Positions 44,050-52,632 are shown, counted from the stretch's first letter. The stretch is DNA of 64,000 nt from Chitinophaga sp. Ak27 (GCF_012726295.1 NZ_JABAOB010000001.1:496001-560000); one strand, 5' to 3'. Translations and numbers: made by a program. The notes: generated by a model from the sequence alone, not told the origin.

Positions 44050-46647
44050 ATGATTAAATTCCCACTCACGCTGATTTGTTCTCTTACAGCGCTTAGTTTA
44101 TTGAAACCGTTTTCGGGGTATGCTCAGACCGCCCCTTCTGAATTAACCATCACCCGATTTTCTGGTCCTTCCATTACCCCCAGCCCTGCCTGCCTGGCCG
44201 TAGCGCCTACCGGGGAGGTATATGTGGGAGTGGATGAGATAGGTTCATTGGGAAAAGATCCGGGGAAAGGCCGGATACTTAAGCTGGTAGACACGAACAA
44301 TGACGGAAAAATGGATCAGCATACCGAATTTGCCATGGTAGACAACCCTCGGGGGATCATCGTCATGGGCAACCAGGTATTTGTATTGCACACTACCTTT
44401 TCCAGCGAAACAGGTAAAGCCACCGGTATGGCCCTGGTGGTTTTTGAAGATAAAGATGGCGATGGAAAGGCTGATGGCCCTCCCAAGCCGCTGATTGAGC
44501 ACCTCAGCAACACCAAGTATATCCAGGAGCGCGGAACCGACCACGCTACCAACGGTATCCGCATGGGTATTGATGGCTGGATCTATATTGCCGTAGGCGA
44601 CTTTGGCTTCCATGATGCCACCGACCGCTCTGGTAAAAAGCTGACCATGTTGGGCGGAGGTATTATAAGAGTACGTCCTGATGGTACCGAAATGGAGGTA
44701 TTCACCCACGGCACCCGCAACGTATATGATGTGGCTATTGACCCGTATATGAATGTGTTTACGAGGGAAAATACCAACGATGGTGGCGGATGGAATGTAC
44801 GCTTCTCCCACCATATCCAATCCGGCGAATTCGGTTACCCGGTATTATTCCAGCATTTTACTGACGAAATATTACCTGCCCTGGCCGACCTCGGCGGTGG
44901 CTCCGGTACCGGCGCCCTGTTTATGTCGGAACCCAACTGGCCAGAGAAATATAACAATGTTCCCATGATGGCCGATTGGGGAAGAAGCATGCTTTACATT
45001 CACCGGGTAAAGCCTGATGGCGCCACCTTCACACAAAAAGAAGAAGACTTTATCGCATTGCCACAGATCACCGACCTGGATGTAGACGGATCAGGCAGAC
45101 TTTACCTCTCCGCCTGGGATGGCGCTGGCTATTCCGGTAGCGATACCATCGGCTTCGTGGTACGGGCCGTACCCAATAACTGGAGCTACAAAGCATTCCC
45201 GGACCTGGCTAAGGCTTCAGTAGAAGAACTGGTGAACCTGCTGAAATCACCCAGCGCGGTAGCCCGGTTAAACGCCTCCCAGGAACTGCTCCAGCGGGGC
45301 GACCAGCAAGGATTAGCCGCTGCGCTAAAGATCGCATCAGATGCACAGCAACCGTTATATGCTCGTGTAGCGGGTCTTTACACCTACGCACAAGGCGCCG
45401 GCAAAAATGGCATCCCGGCTTTATTGGAATTGACTAAAGATCCTTCCGTGAAAGAGCACGCCCTGCGCGCCCTGGCAGACCGTAAAGGCCTCCTGGCCGA
45501 TGTGCCGGAGCAACCTTTCCTGGATGCGCTGAAAGATCCTTCTCCACGCGTTCATGCTGCCGCGATCGTAGGATTGGGGCGTTTAGGCCGTATGGAAGCC
45601 GCCACCGCTTTATTGCAAACCAAAGTGCCGGCATCGTTCGTGGCGCCTGCTACTGATAAGGAAGGCCCCCATGCCACCCCTAATGCTGCCATTGTGTTGC
45701 CACATCTCGCGGTACGCTCCCTGGTAGCATTGAATGCAGTAGATGCTGCGGTATCGGCTGTCAACGGCCCCCATGCCACGCTGGCATTATGGGCACTGCG
45801 CTATATGCACGATGAAAAGGCGGTGAATGGATTAATTGCTGCCTACAAACAGTCGAAAGACGAAAAGCTAAAAAAGCAGATCCTGACTACCCTGGCACGC
45901 CTGTACAAAAAAGAGGACGCCTATGATGCATCCTGGTGGTGGGGAACCCGGCCGGATTCACATGGACCGTACTACAAAGCAGTGCTCTGGGAAGGATCAC
46001 CCGTGATCGAAAAGTTCATGAAGAAAGAAGCAGCCAATCCGGCACGCCTGGCCCTCTTCAGGGATCTCGATGCACGTCATAGAATGGAGATCGCTGCATT
46101 CGCGCCACTGAAAAAAGCAGAACCCGTTGCCGCAAAAGAACCTAAAGTAGACCTGGAGAAGATAAAAAGCAAGAAAGGACAGGTAGGTAAGTCTTCTATT
46201 GAAGATGTGCTGCTGGCAGTTAAACAATTAAAAGGAGATCCTGCCAAAGGCAAGATATTATTCTCTAACCAGGGCTGCGTGGCCTGCCATAGCCTCAGCA
46301 GAAGCGAAAAAATGAAAGGTCCTTTCATGGGACAGATCGGCTCTATCATGAACCGCGAACGGATTGCCGAATCTATCCTGAAGCCTAATGCGTCGATTTC
46401 CCAGGGATTTGCCACCTACACGATCACCGCCAAGGGAAATAAAACCTATGTAGGATTTATTACCGAAGAAACGGCCAATAAAGTAGTGATGAGAGATATT
46501 ACCGGTGAAGTATATACGGTGAATGCGGCAGATATCCTGAGCCGCAAGGAAATGAAAACATCTATGATGCCAACCGGCCTCGCTAACGCCTTGTCTTACG
46601 AGGAGTTTGCATCGCTGGTGAGCTTCCTGGAAAAACAAAAGAAATAA
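44050..46647 (+). CDS. Secreted dehydrogenase propeller - HEAT repeat - cytochrome c fusion
   Basis: The 865-residue protein has a signal peptide (residues 1-25, GYAQ-T). Residues about 30-390 form a beta-propeller of the 'membrane-bound dehydrogenase' type (ILKLVDTNNDGKMDQ, DGWIYIAVGDFGFHD, HGTRNVYDVAIDPYMNVFTR). Residues about 395-620 are HEAT-like repeats, and about 720-860 is a cytochrome c domain with the haem site CVACH (C743-H747). The architecture is common in Bacteroidota and Planctomycetota for periplasmic sugar or alcohol oxidation, with electrons passed to the haem. No cofactor-binding residue can be assigned with certainty. It is a single gene followed by a strong terminator. Confidence 0.85.
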   Translation: MIKFPLTLICSLTALSLLKPFSGYAQTAPSELTITRFSGPSITPSPACLAVAPTGEVYVGVDEIGSLGKDPGKGRILKLVDTNNDGKMDQHTEFAMVDNPRGIIVMGNQVFVLHTTFSSETGKATGMALVVFEDKDGDGKADGPPKPLIEHLSNTKYIQERGTDHATNGIRMGIDGWIYIAVGDFGFHDATDRSGKKLTMLGGGIIRVRPDGTEMEVFTHGTRNVYDVAIDPYMNVFTRENTNDGGGWNVRFSHHIQSGEFGYPVLFQHFTDEILPALADLGGGSGTGALFMSEPNWPEKYNNVPMMADWGRSMLYIHRVKPDGATFTQKEEDFIALPQITDLDVDGSGRLYLSAWDGAGYSGSDTIGFVVRAVPNNWSYKAFPDLAKASVEELVNLLKSPSAVARLNASQELLQRGDQQGLAAALKIASDAQQPLYARVAGLYTYAQGAGKNGIPALLELTKDPSVKEHALRALADRKGLLADVPEQPFLDALKDPSPRVHAAAIVGLGRLGRMEAATALLQTKVPASFVAPATDKEGPHATPNAAIVLPHLAVRSLVALNAVDAAVSAVNGPHATLALWALRYMHDEKAVNGLIAAYKQSKDEKLKKQILTTLARLYKKEDAYDASWWWGTRPDSHGPYYKAVLWEGSPVIEKFMKKEAANPARLALFRDLDARHRMEIAAFAPLKKAEPVAAKEPKVDLEKIKSKKGQVGKSSIEDVLLAVKQLKGDPAKGKILFSNQGCVACHSLSRSEKMKGPFMGQIGSIMNRERIAESILKPNASISQGFATYTITAKGNKTYVGFITEETANKVVMRDITGEVYTVNAADILSRKEMKTSMMPTGLANALSYEEFASLVSFLEKQKK

Positions 46648-46685
46648 CGACGAATATTTCCTCATAAAAAAATTCCGACAGGATC

Positions 46686-46720
46686 AAAAGACCTTACAAT
46701 GCTATATTGTAAGGTCTTTT
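46686..46720 (+). terminator. Rho-independent terminator
   Basis: Perfect 15-bp arms AAAAGACCTTACAAT and ATTGTAAGGTCTTTT surround the 5-nt loop GCTAT and end in a T-run. It starts 39 bp after the cytochrome fusion gene. Confidence 0.9.
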
Positions 46721-46846
46721 TAGTTGTAATAAACAGTCCTAGGGAAGGTGATTTACAGCACCTGGCTTAAACCCACGCCTGTCATAACACCCATCTCTCT
46801 AATATTTCGTATATTAAATCCATTATTCCGTTAACTAAAGCCAGAG

Positions 46847-47770
46847 ATGATGTCGCAGTATTCTTTCGGATTTGTTTATGTGCTCACCAACAAAATAATG
46901 CCCGGCATAGTCAAAATTGGCATAACAGCGTCGCCTGAGGAAGACAGGCCCATAAGCCTCTTCACGATGGGCATGCCCGATGCCTTCGAGGTCGTTTTCA
47001 GGGCCATTACCTCTCACCCTGCTGAGTTGGAAAAACGGGTACATGAGCAGCTTAAAGAAAAACGATACCGCCCGAACCGCGAGTTTTTTGAAGTAACGCC
47101 AGAACTGGCCGCCAGCACTATTTTACAGGCACGTCAGGAAACCGACGGCATAAAAGCCTGGGCAAAGAAATCGCAGCTATACCTGCAGGATGGCGATCGC
47201 CTGCTGTTATCGCTTCGAGCGGGCCAGGTGCTTTTCTTAAGCGCCTATCCGTCCCTCGTTGCCCTGGAAGCAGCCATGATTGATCTCTGGCAGGTACATA
47301 CCGATGGAGATACGCTAGAGCTTTATTTTACCGATAATCCTGCATCCCTTCCTAACGATGAGCCCCGTTCCCCCGACAATGCGGGTAACACCCCAGACAA
47401 CGATATCGTTATTTACAAAGAGCAATTGTTTCCCGGCGATCGCCTCCTCTGGATGGATGATGCGGAGCCCCGCTTTATCAGCGCGCTTTTCGAATCGAAA
47501 TGTCACTGTCAGCTGATTGCCCGTACCCGCGACCCAAAGTTTACCGCGGAAGGATACCCCAAGCTGATCAACGTAGATGCCAGCTGGACGGCCTCCTCCC
47601 AGGTATCAGCAGCGAAACAATATGTTTGCTCCCTCCCACGCCCGAGAATCTGGACAGCCCGCCATACCGGCACGGCCAACAACCGGGCTGATGTTACCTG
47701 GAAAAATGCGCCGCCAGCGAACTGGCTGCCATACCTCAATCCAAAACCAGCTACACGGGAAACCAGATAA
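46847..47770 (+). CDS. T5orf172/MUG113-type GIY-YIG-superfamily protein
   Basis: The 307-residue protein begins with a T5orf172 domain at about 5-100. It has FGFVYVLTNKIMPGIVKIGI, in which YVL...VKIG replaces the GIY-YIG pair, then a conserved region RPISLFTMGMPDAFEVVFRA and PNREFFEVTPE with an acidic residue typical of these nucleases. The C-terminal 200 residues are not recognised. Function in bacteria is largely unknown; such domains occur in phage proteins and restriction-like genes. It is a single gene here, with no obvious mobile context. Confidence 0.75.
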   Translation: MMSQYSFGFVYVLTNKIMPGIVKIGITASPEEDRPISLFTMGMPDAFEVVFRAITSHPAELEKRVHEQLKEKRYRPNREFFEVTPELAASTILQARQETDGIKAWAKKSQLYLQDGDRLLLSLRAGQVLFLSAYPSLVALEAAMIDLWQVHTDGDTLELYFTDNPASLPNDEPRSPDNAGNTPDNDIVIYKEQLFPGDRLLWMDDAEPRFISALFESKCHCQLIARTRDPKFTAEGYPKLINVDASWTASSQVSAAKQYVCSLPRPRIWTARHTGTANNRADVTWKNAPPANWLPYLNPKPATRETR

Positions 47771-47840
47771 CTAACACCCCGTTCAAAATCGGTCTATTCG
47801 TTTTATTTAAATTGGTGTAGGAACATTCCCTTTTCAAAGG

Positions 47841-47886
47841 TAATTTTGTGCCCCGGTTAACCGGTTAAATCAGTTAACCGTTAAAT
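47841..47886 (+). promoter_or_regulatory. Candidate promoter -7 and GTTAAC repeats before the EamA gene
   Basis: TAATTTTG at 47841-47848 matches TAnnTTTG. Just downstream are the 12-bp palindrome CCGGTTAACCGG (47853-47864) and two similar units GTTAACCGGTTAAAT and GTTAACCGTTAAAT (47856-47886). Repeats just after a promoter are typical repressor sites. Confidence 0.45.
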
Positions 47887-47941
47887 ACCCCCCCCGGATA
47901 ATATCGTTCAATTACAGCAAACATATGGAGCATAGGTTTTA

Positions 47942-48823
47942 ATGGAAAAGAAGTATTTATTTTTAGTGTTGCTGATTATCGGCACTGCATTTTGGGGCAT
48001 CTCATTTCCTGTCACCAAAATGGCGACGGACGCCGTTTCCCCTTCTACCTTTTTATTTTATCGGTTTCTGGCGGCTACCATTGTCCTGGCGGCAGTCCTG
48101 CGGAAGCAGTTAAAGCGGATGGATAGGCCGGCTCTTACCGCCGGCATGGCACTTGCCATCCCGCTCACATTTGGCATCCATTTCCAAACACTGGGCATCA
48201 AGTACACACCCGCCTCTCAATGTGCATTTGTTGCCGGTATATGCGTGGTCATGATCCCTGTTATAAAGCAGCTGGTGTATAAAACGCGGGTAGACCTGAA
48301 AATATGGGTGGCTGCTATTACTGCGCTGGTGGGTCTCTTCATCATTTCTGTGAGAGGGAACCTGGTTATTGGCCGGGGAGATGTATATACGATTATCGGC
48401 TCCTTTGGCTTTGCGATATATCTCATCCAGGTAGAACGTTATAGCACCGGCCGTGACATCTTACCTACTATTATCCCCATGTTTGCCACCTGTGCATTAA
48501 TCATGCTCTGCATAGCCACAGGTGATAAAACCGCCAACTGGTTACCGGTGAACCAGGGCTTCTGGATGGGTATCGGTTACTGTGCGCTCTTCTCCACGGC
48601 ATACATGTATACCATCTCCAATCTTTCCCAACGTTATATTTCCGCGGAAAAAGTGGCTATCATCTATTTATTTGAGCCCATTTTTGCGGCCATTGCTGCC
48701 ATTCTTATGCTGGGAGAACAGCTTTCCTGGCAGTTGTTGGCAGGAGGTGCGCTGATTTTTGCCGGCACGCTGATGTCAGAAGCTAACTTCAAGCGAAAGG
48801 GAGCGTACAAAGATATTCATTAA
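47942..48823 (+). CDS. EamA/DMT-superfamily transporter
   Basis: The 293-residue protein has ten predicted membrane helices in two EamA repeats (about 5-135 and 148-280). The first repeat has GTAFWGISFPVTKMATD and FLFYRFLAATIVLA, the second EPIFAAIAAILMLGEQLSWQ. Members are exporters or permeases for amino acids, sugars or metabolites. No substrate can be inferred. Palindromic repeats before the gene suggest control by a local repressor that is not next to it. Confidence 0.9.
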   Translation: MEKKYLFLVLLIIGTAFWGISFPVTKMATDAVSPSTFLFYRFLAATIVLAAVLRKQLKRMDRPALTAGMALAIPLTFGIHFQTLGIKYTPASQCAFVAGICVVMIPVIKQLVYKTRVDLKIWVAAITALVGLFIISVRGNLVIGRGDVYTIIGSFGFAIYLIQVERYSTGRDILPTIIPMFATCALIMLCIATGDKTANWLPVNQGFWMGIGYCALFSTAYMYTISNLSQRYISAEKVAIIYLFEPIFAAIAAILMLGEQLSWQLLAGGALIFAGTLMSEANFKRKGAYKDIH

Positions 48824-48867
48824 ACTGAAGGTCTGAAAAGGCTAACTATCTTCCCGTAGCTACCACG

Positions 48868-49356
48868 CTATTGCTTTTTCTTCCTCCTTATCAGGGTTTC
48901 TTCATGTTTTTCCAATGCTTCTGATATTGCCTCTTCTACAGAATGAGATTCCTTTACATCCATCTTCGAGCTGGTGATCTCCACCATCTTACAATAATAT
49001 TTATGTAATACATCCAGCTCTTCTTCTGTTAAGCTTTCTACATCGATCAACCTGTTACTGGCAGATCTGTTGGCAGCAATCAGTTCATTGAGCTTTAGCT
49101 GGATGGACTTGGAATCTTTGTTTTGCGCCTTTTGAATTAAGAACACCATCAGGAAGGTAACAATGGTAGTACCGGTGTTAACCACCAATTGCCAGGTGTC
49201 AGAAAATTTGAAGACGGGTCCTGTTACAGCCCAGATAACGATAATTAAAACCGCCGCCACAAAGGCGCCGGGACTACCGGTAACGGATACGGCAGCAGCG
49301 GCCATGCGTTCAAAGAAGCCGGGCCTTTTAGTGGCATTAATGTCAATATTTTCCAT
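48868..49356 (-). CDS. Low-affinity iron permease-family membrane protein
   Basis: The protein has 162 residues from ATG 49356; the longer frame from 49473 adds a non-conserved N-terminus. It has two membrane helices (about 31-50 and 56-75), the motif ERMAAAAVSVTGSPGAFVAA, then FKFSDTWQLVVNTGTTIVTFLMVFLIQ and QNKDSKSIQLKLNELIAA, which are characteristic of the PF04120 family. The family name comes from distant fungal Fet4 similarity; iron transport is not proven for bacterial members. The tail is basic (RRKKKQ). Confidence 0.88.
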   Translation of the reverse strand: MENIDINATKRPGFFERMAAAAVSVTGSPGAFVAAVLIIVIWAVTGPVFKFSDTWQLVVNTGTTIVTFLMVFLIQKAQNKDSKSIQLKLNELIAANRSASNRLIDVESLTEEELDVLHKYYCKMVEITSSKMDVKESHSVEEAISEALEKHEETLIRRKKKQ

Positions 49357-49504
49357 ATTAAATATTATTAACACAATAATATTTTTAAATGCCATAAAAT
49401 GTATGCCATACTGAGGCAAGGTAGAGTGTACATTCAATGGGGTATCAACATTGATGCAAAACGAGCAGTACATTGTGGAATTATGTGTACGTCCTGGGGA
49501 GAAA

Positions 49505-49723
49505 TCAGGTAGCCAGTTGTTTGCGTCTGCCTAGTTTCTTGCGGAGCCAGTGTCCTTTCCACATCCAAAAACCGCTTAATACTACTACCGGTAAAAATAC
49601 CCAGCGCACTGCATTTGCAGCAGGCGGGTTACTGGCTACCGGTCCATAAATGTATCCCAGGATAGGAATACTCAGGATAATATGTAACCAGCGAATGATC
49701 TTACGTTCTACAGATGCTTTCAT
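49505..49723 (-). CDS. Small membrane protein of unknown function
   Basis: The 72-residue protein has two membrane segments (about 12-28 and 38-55), an N-terminus that starts MKASVERKIIRWLHI, and a basic C-terminus (KGHWLRKKLGRRKQL). No family is recognised with certainty. It is a monocistronic gene, between the iron-permease-like gene and the sigma factor. Confidence 0.6.
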   Translation of the reverse strand: MKASVERKIIRWLHIILSIPILGYIYGPVASNPPAANAVRWVFLPVVVLSGFWMWKGHWLRKKLGRRKQLAT

Positions 49724-49825
49724 AAAAAATGCTTGTTACACAAAGCTAATCTGTGCATCGATAAGCATTTTTGAAAGTAGATATGCGGGGAAAATGTGTC
49801 GATAAAATAAAGAAAAAATAAGCAT

Positions 49826-50674
49826 TCAATGGCCCTCAAAAAAACCGCCTTTTTCGCCGATAGCTGTTTTCACACAATTCATAATAGATTCGTGCAGATC
49901 CGTGCCGGCAGCATGCAATGGGTCGATAGCCTTTACCAACACGGTTCGCAATGCAAACAGCTGCTCCCGGTTATATTTTTTTGATGCTTTCACCAGTTCC
50001 AGCTTCATCAATTCTTCCTGCTGATTTTGCTTGGGGTTGAAAATTTCATTGATATGGCTGCATTGATGACAAACGCCGTTCTTGTTGACTAACGCACACC
50101 TATACTCGAAAATATCAGTCATAATACTTCTTGCATCGTTCAATAAATGCTTTATCACGCCTTCCGTTTTTCCAAGGATGTCTGCAATTTCTTTGACAGA
50201 AAAATCGTACATGTCTTTCAGTATCAGCGCTACCTGGTTCTCTATCGCCAGCGTTTTTGAAATACAGGTGAAGCAGAAATCGATATGCTCCCTCATTTCA
50301 TAAGCGCCGGCCGGCGAGGTATCATGCGCTATCCAGAAAGCTCTCCTGACTTCCTCTGAGCCTATGGCCAGGTCTGCGCCCCTATCCTGGGCATCGGGTT
50401 GCCATCTCTTTAATTTTCTCAAATGATCATAGGCCAGGTTGGTGGCTATCTTAAATACCCAGGTCTTTAACGAAGACTCCCGTTGAAACGTAGCGATCCT
50501 GGAAAATGCCCTGATAAAAGTGTCGTGCGTAAGGTCGTCCACATCATTACGATCGGTGAGCAGGCGGTACAGGTACGATTTCAGTTGGTTTTGAAACGTG
50601 GCAAACAAGGTTTGAAATGCATTGATATCACCGGCCATGGCCGATGCTAAGACATCTTCGTTTTCCATTCCCAT
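49826..50674 (-). CDS. ECF-like sigma factor with cysteine-containing C-terminal extension
   Basis: The protein has 282 residues from the ATG at 50674; ATG 50668 is an alternative. Region 2 is clear (LFATFQNQLKSYLYRLLTDR, DVDDLTHDTFIRAFSRIATF, then SLKTWVFKIATNLAYDHLRK). Region 4 ends FSVKEIADILGKTEGVIKHL. A further 100 residues follow region 4, with a C-x8-C-x2-C set (CALVNKNGVCHQC) that may bind zinc or sense redox state; classical ECF factors stop near 190. It follows the SDR gene by 59 bp and probably shares its transcript. The extension may take the place of an anti-sigma factor, none of which is adjacent. Confidence 0.85.
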   Translation of the reverse strand: MGMENEDVLASAMAGDINAFQTLFATFQNQLKSYLYRLLTDRNDVDDLTHDTFIRAFSRIATFQRESSLKTWVFKIATNLAYDHLRKLKRWQPDAQDRGADLAIGSEEVRRAFWIAHDTSPAGAYEMREHIDFCFTCISKTLAIENQVALILKDMYDFSVKEIADILGKTEGVIKHLLNDARSIMTDIFEYRCALVNKNGVCHQCSHINEIFNPKQNQQEELMKLELVKASKKYNREQLFALRTVLVKAIDPLHAAGTDLHESIMNCVKTAIGEKGGFFEGH

Positions 50675-50733
50675 AATTTTTCTTGCAATAACAGGTTGCA
50701 GTCCCCCAGGCGGAGACTGCAACCACTAATGTA

Positions 50734-51537
50734 CTATAATATGTTTAGCTTCCCGCAGTCCACATCCACGATATGACTGTTGAAAACGACTCCTGGTGCG
50801 GAAGCCAGGAAGGCGGCTGTTTCCCCTACGTTTTGCAGGGTGGGCCCTACCTTTAAGATATCGAAAACTTTATACTGCGCCTCCAGCTGCTCCACTGGTA
50901 TATGGAGATTTTCAGCTGCTGCTTCAATCCATCCCGATATGCGCTTCGTTTCCATAATAGCGCCGGGGCAAATACAGATCACCTTGATACCTGCTCCACC
51001 CCATTCGGCTGCCATTCCCCTCGTTAGCCCTTCCATGGCTGCGCTGGCCGCCGTTATGCCGGCCATATTAGGGAGCTTGGACCTGGATAAGGCAGAAGTC
51101 AATAATAAGACGGTGCCCTCGGACCGGGTTTCCATCATATATTTCGCAGCTACCCTTGAAGTGAGGAACTGCGAACCACAGATCTTTTCCATGGGGGCCA
51201 TAAATTGCTGGAAAGTAGCCAGGGTGGTAAGCGGGCGTCCCCCCATCTCACTATACTCAGCTGCAATACCATTGAATACCACATCCAGCTTACCGTTGTC
51301 TGCCACCACCTGCTTTAAAAAATCGTCTATCTCCGTTTCATTCAATGCGTCTACCCTGGCAGCTTCTACGTGCCCGCCACTGGCGTTAATGTCCCTGGCC
51401 AGCGCTTTTACCGCATCCAGGTTGCGGGCAGTAACATATACCCTGGCCCCGTGTGCTGCAAATGACCGCGCCACTGCGCCTGCAATCTCGCCGGATGCCG
51501 CAAATACCACGGCTACTTTGTCTTTTAGATGTTTCAT
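50734..51537 (-). CDS. SDR-family protein lacking the catalytic Tyr and Lys
   Basis: The 267-residue protein has the SDR Rossmann fold with a weakened glycine motif (VVFAASGEIAGAVARSF), FNGIAAEY in place of NNAG, and S148 in LLLTSALSRSK. The YxxxK pair expected 13 residues after the serine is I161 and S165 (AGITAASAAMEGLTRG), so the normal proton relay is missing. It may still bind NAD(P) or act as a regulator or scaffold. It precedes the ECF sigma gene on the same strand. Confidence 0.85.
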   Translation of the reverse strand: MKHLKDKVAVVFAASGEIAGAVARSFAAHGARVYVTARNLDAVKALARDINASGGHVEAARVDALNETEIDDFLKQVVADNGKLDVVFNGIAAEYSEMGGRPLTTLATFQQFMAPMEKICGSQFLTSRVAAKYMMETRSEGTVLLLTSALSRSKLPNMAGITAASAAMEGLTRGMAAEWGGAGIKVICICPGAIMETKRISGWIEAAAENLHIPVEQLEAQYKVFDILKVGPTLQNVGETAAFLASAPGVVFNSHIVDVDCGKLNIL

Positions 51538-51668
51538 AGTGCTTGTTTTCTCTATTGACGAATAAGCGCGATAAAACGGTCGGTTTTTTATACAAAAATT
51601 ATAACTAATTGATTACAAGTTGCTAACAACACTACTTAAGATGTCATCAAAATAATTTTACTTTTATT

Positions 51669-51694
51669 GGGTGATAAAACACCGCTCCCGGTAT
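51669..51694 (+). promoter_or_regulatory. Candidate ECF-type promoter P1
   Basis: GGGTGATAA (51669-51677), 12 bp, then GGTAT (51690-51694) upstream of the plus-strand sigma gene (start 51721). Exactly the same blocks at the same spacing occur at 52281-52306, after the sigma gene. The spacing fits a -35/-10 pair of an ECF promoter and suggests that the sigma factor drives its own gene. Confidence 0.6.
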
Positions 51695-51720
51695 ATAGTA
51701 GTGACTAAATTCACCTTTGC

Positions 51721-52275
51721 ATGCAAACTGTACCCGACAATACCCTCCTTTCCCGGCTGAGAAGCGACGACAACACCGCTTTCGGGGTATTGTATGAACA
51801 CTACTTTCCAAGTATTGCCACTTATATTATATATAACGGTGGTAAAACCGAAGATGCAGAAGATATCTTCCAGGAAGCCCTTATCGTATTGCGTCATAAA
51901 ATAAGACAACCAGATTTCTTTCTCACCGCCACCATTAAAACATATCTCTTTTCCATTGCCCGGAACCTATGGCTGAAACGCCTACGGGATAATAAGCTAA
52001 TGCCGGTAGCAGACATATCTATCTATCATTGGGAAACGACTTCCTTTTCCATCACGCTGCATCCCGAAAAAAGTAAAGACGAGAAAGTACAATCCTGGAT
52101 ATCCAGGATCACCGGGCATTGCCAACGTATCTTACGCGCCATTTTCTTTTACCGGGAACCGATGGAAGTATTGATAAAAAAAATGGGATGGAAAAACAAG
52201 CATACCGCTGCCAATCAACAATACAAATGCATTCAGCAGGTGAAGAAAATAAAACAGCAGGAAGAAGACAGATAA
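51721..52275 (+). CDS. ECF RNA polymerase sigma factor
   Basis: The 184-residue protein has region 2 (AFGVLYEHYFPSIATYIIYN, DAEDIFQEALIVLRHKI, then KTYLFSIARNLWLKRLRDNK) and a region 4-like helix set at the C-terminus (EVLIKKMGWKNKHTAANQQY). The length is standard for ECF factors. No anti-sigma gene or FecR-like gene follows; instead two very short genes (52339-52419, 52426-52632) lie behind a second copy of the promoter motif that precedes the sigma gene. Confidence 0.85.
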   Translation: MQTVPDNTLLSRLRSDDNTAFGVLYEHYFPSIATYIIYNGGKTEDAEDIFQEALIVLRHKIRQPDFFLTATIKTYLFSIARNLWLKRLRDNKLMPVADISIYHWETTSFSITLHPEKSKDEKVQSWISRITGHCQRILRAIFFYREPMEVLIKKMGWKNKHTAANQQYKCIQQVKKIKQQEEDR

Positions 52276-52280
52276 TTTTT

Positions 52281-52306
52281 GGGTGATAATTGCCATAACC
52301 TGGTAT
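52281..52306 (+). promoter_or_regulatory. Candidate ECF-type promoter P2
   Basis: GGGTGATAA (52281-52289), 12 bp, then GGTAT (52302-52306), matching P1 in both blocks and spacing. It is 5 bp after the sigma stop and 32 bp before a 26-codon reading frame. If it is a true promoter, the sigma factor would drive the two small genes downstream. Confidence 0.55.
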
Positions 52307-52338
52307 TAATAGATATATCACCTTTAAAACTGTTTATC

Positions 52339-52419
52339 ATGACTGCAAAAACAAAGATCATTCTCTGTATCACCTCCCTGCTCCTGACTGGTATCTGTCT
52401 TTATCATTTTTTTGGGTAA
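52339..52419 (+). CDS. Possible 26-residue membrane peptide
   Basis: The frame encodes MTAKTKIILCITSLLLTGIC followed by LYHFFG. One hydrophobic helix spans about 7-22 with two basic residues before it, as in small membrane peptides. It follows promoter-like P2 and precedes another small gene by 6 bp. Its short length makes it uncertain. Confidence 0.4.
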   Translation: MTAKTKIILCITSLLLTGICLYHFFG

Positions 52420-52425
52420 TAAAAA

Positions 52426-52632
52426 ATGATGAATATGAAGAGAGATGTCAACATCTGGAGAATCAAAGAATTTGAAGGCGATGGGAAAAGCTGTCCGATA
52501 ATTCCGACGCAGCTGCCCTGGTATAAGAAGCTCGCCTTAACCTTTTTTCGTTTCGGCGTATGCCCACTTTGTGTTGCGATGAGTGTGGGCTATAGTATCC
52601 GTAAGCTTTTCCGGCAGATGACAACCGATTAA
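52426..52632 (+). CDS. Small protein of unknown function (68 residues)
   Basis: The frame starts MMNMKRDVNIWRIKEF and has a hydrophobic segment around residues 37-54 with a CPLC pair (FRFGVCPLCVAMSVGYSI). It has no family I recognise. Codon use looks coding and the gene follows a possible 26-residue peptide by 6 bp, downstream of P2. A role under the neighbouring sigma factor is inferred from position only. Confidence 0.5.
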   Translation: MMNMKRDVNIWRIKEFEGDGKSCPIIPTQLPWYKKLALTFFRFGVCPLCVAMSVGYSIRKLFRQMTTD

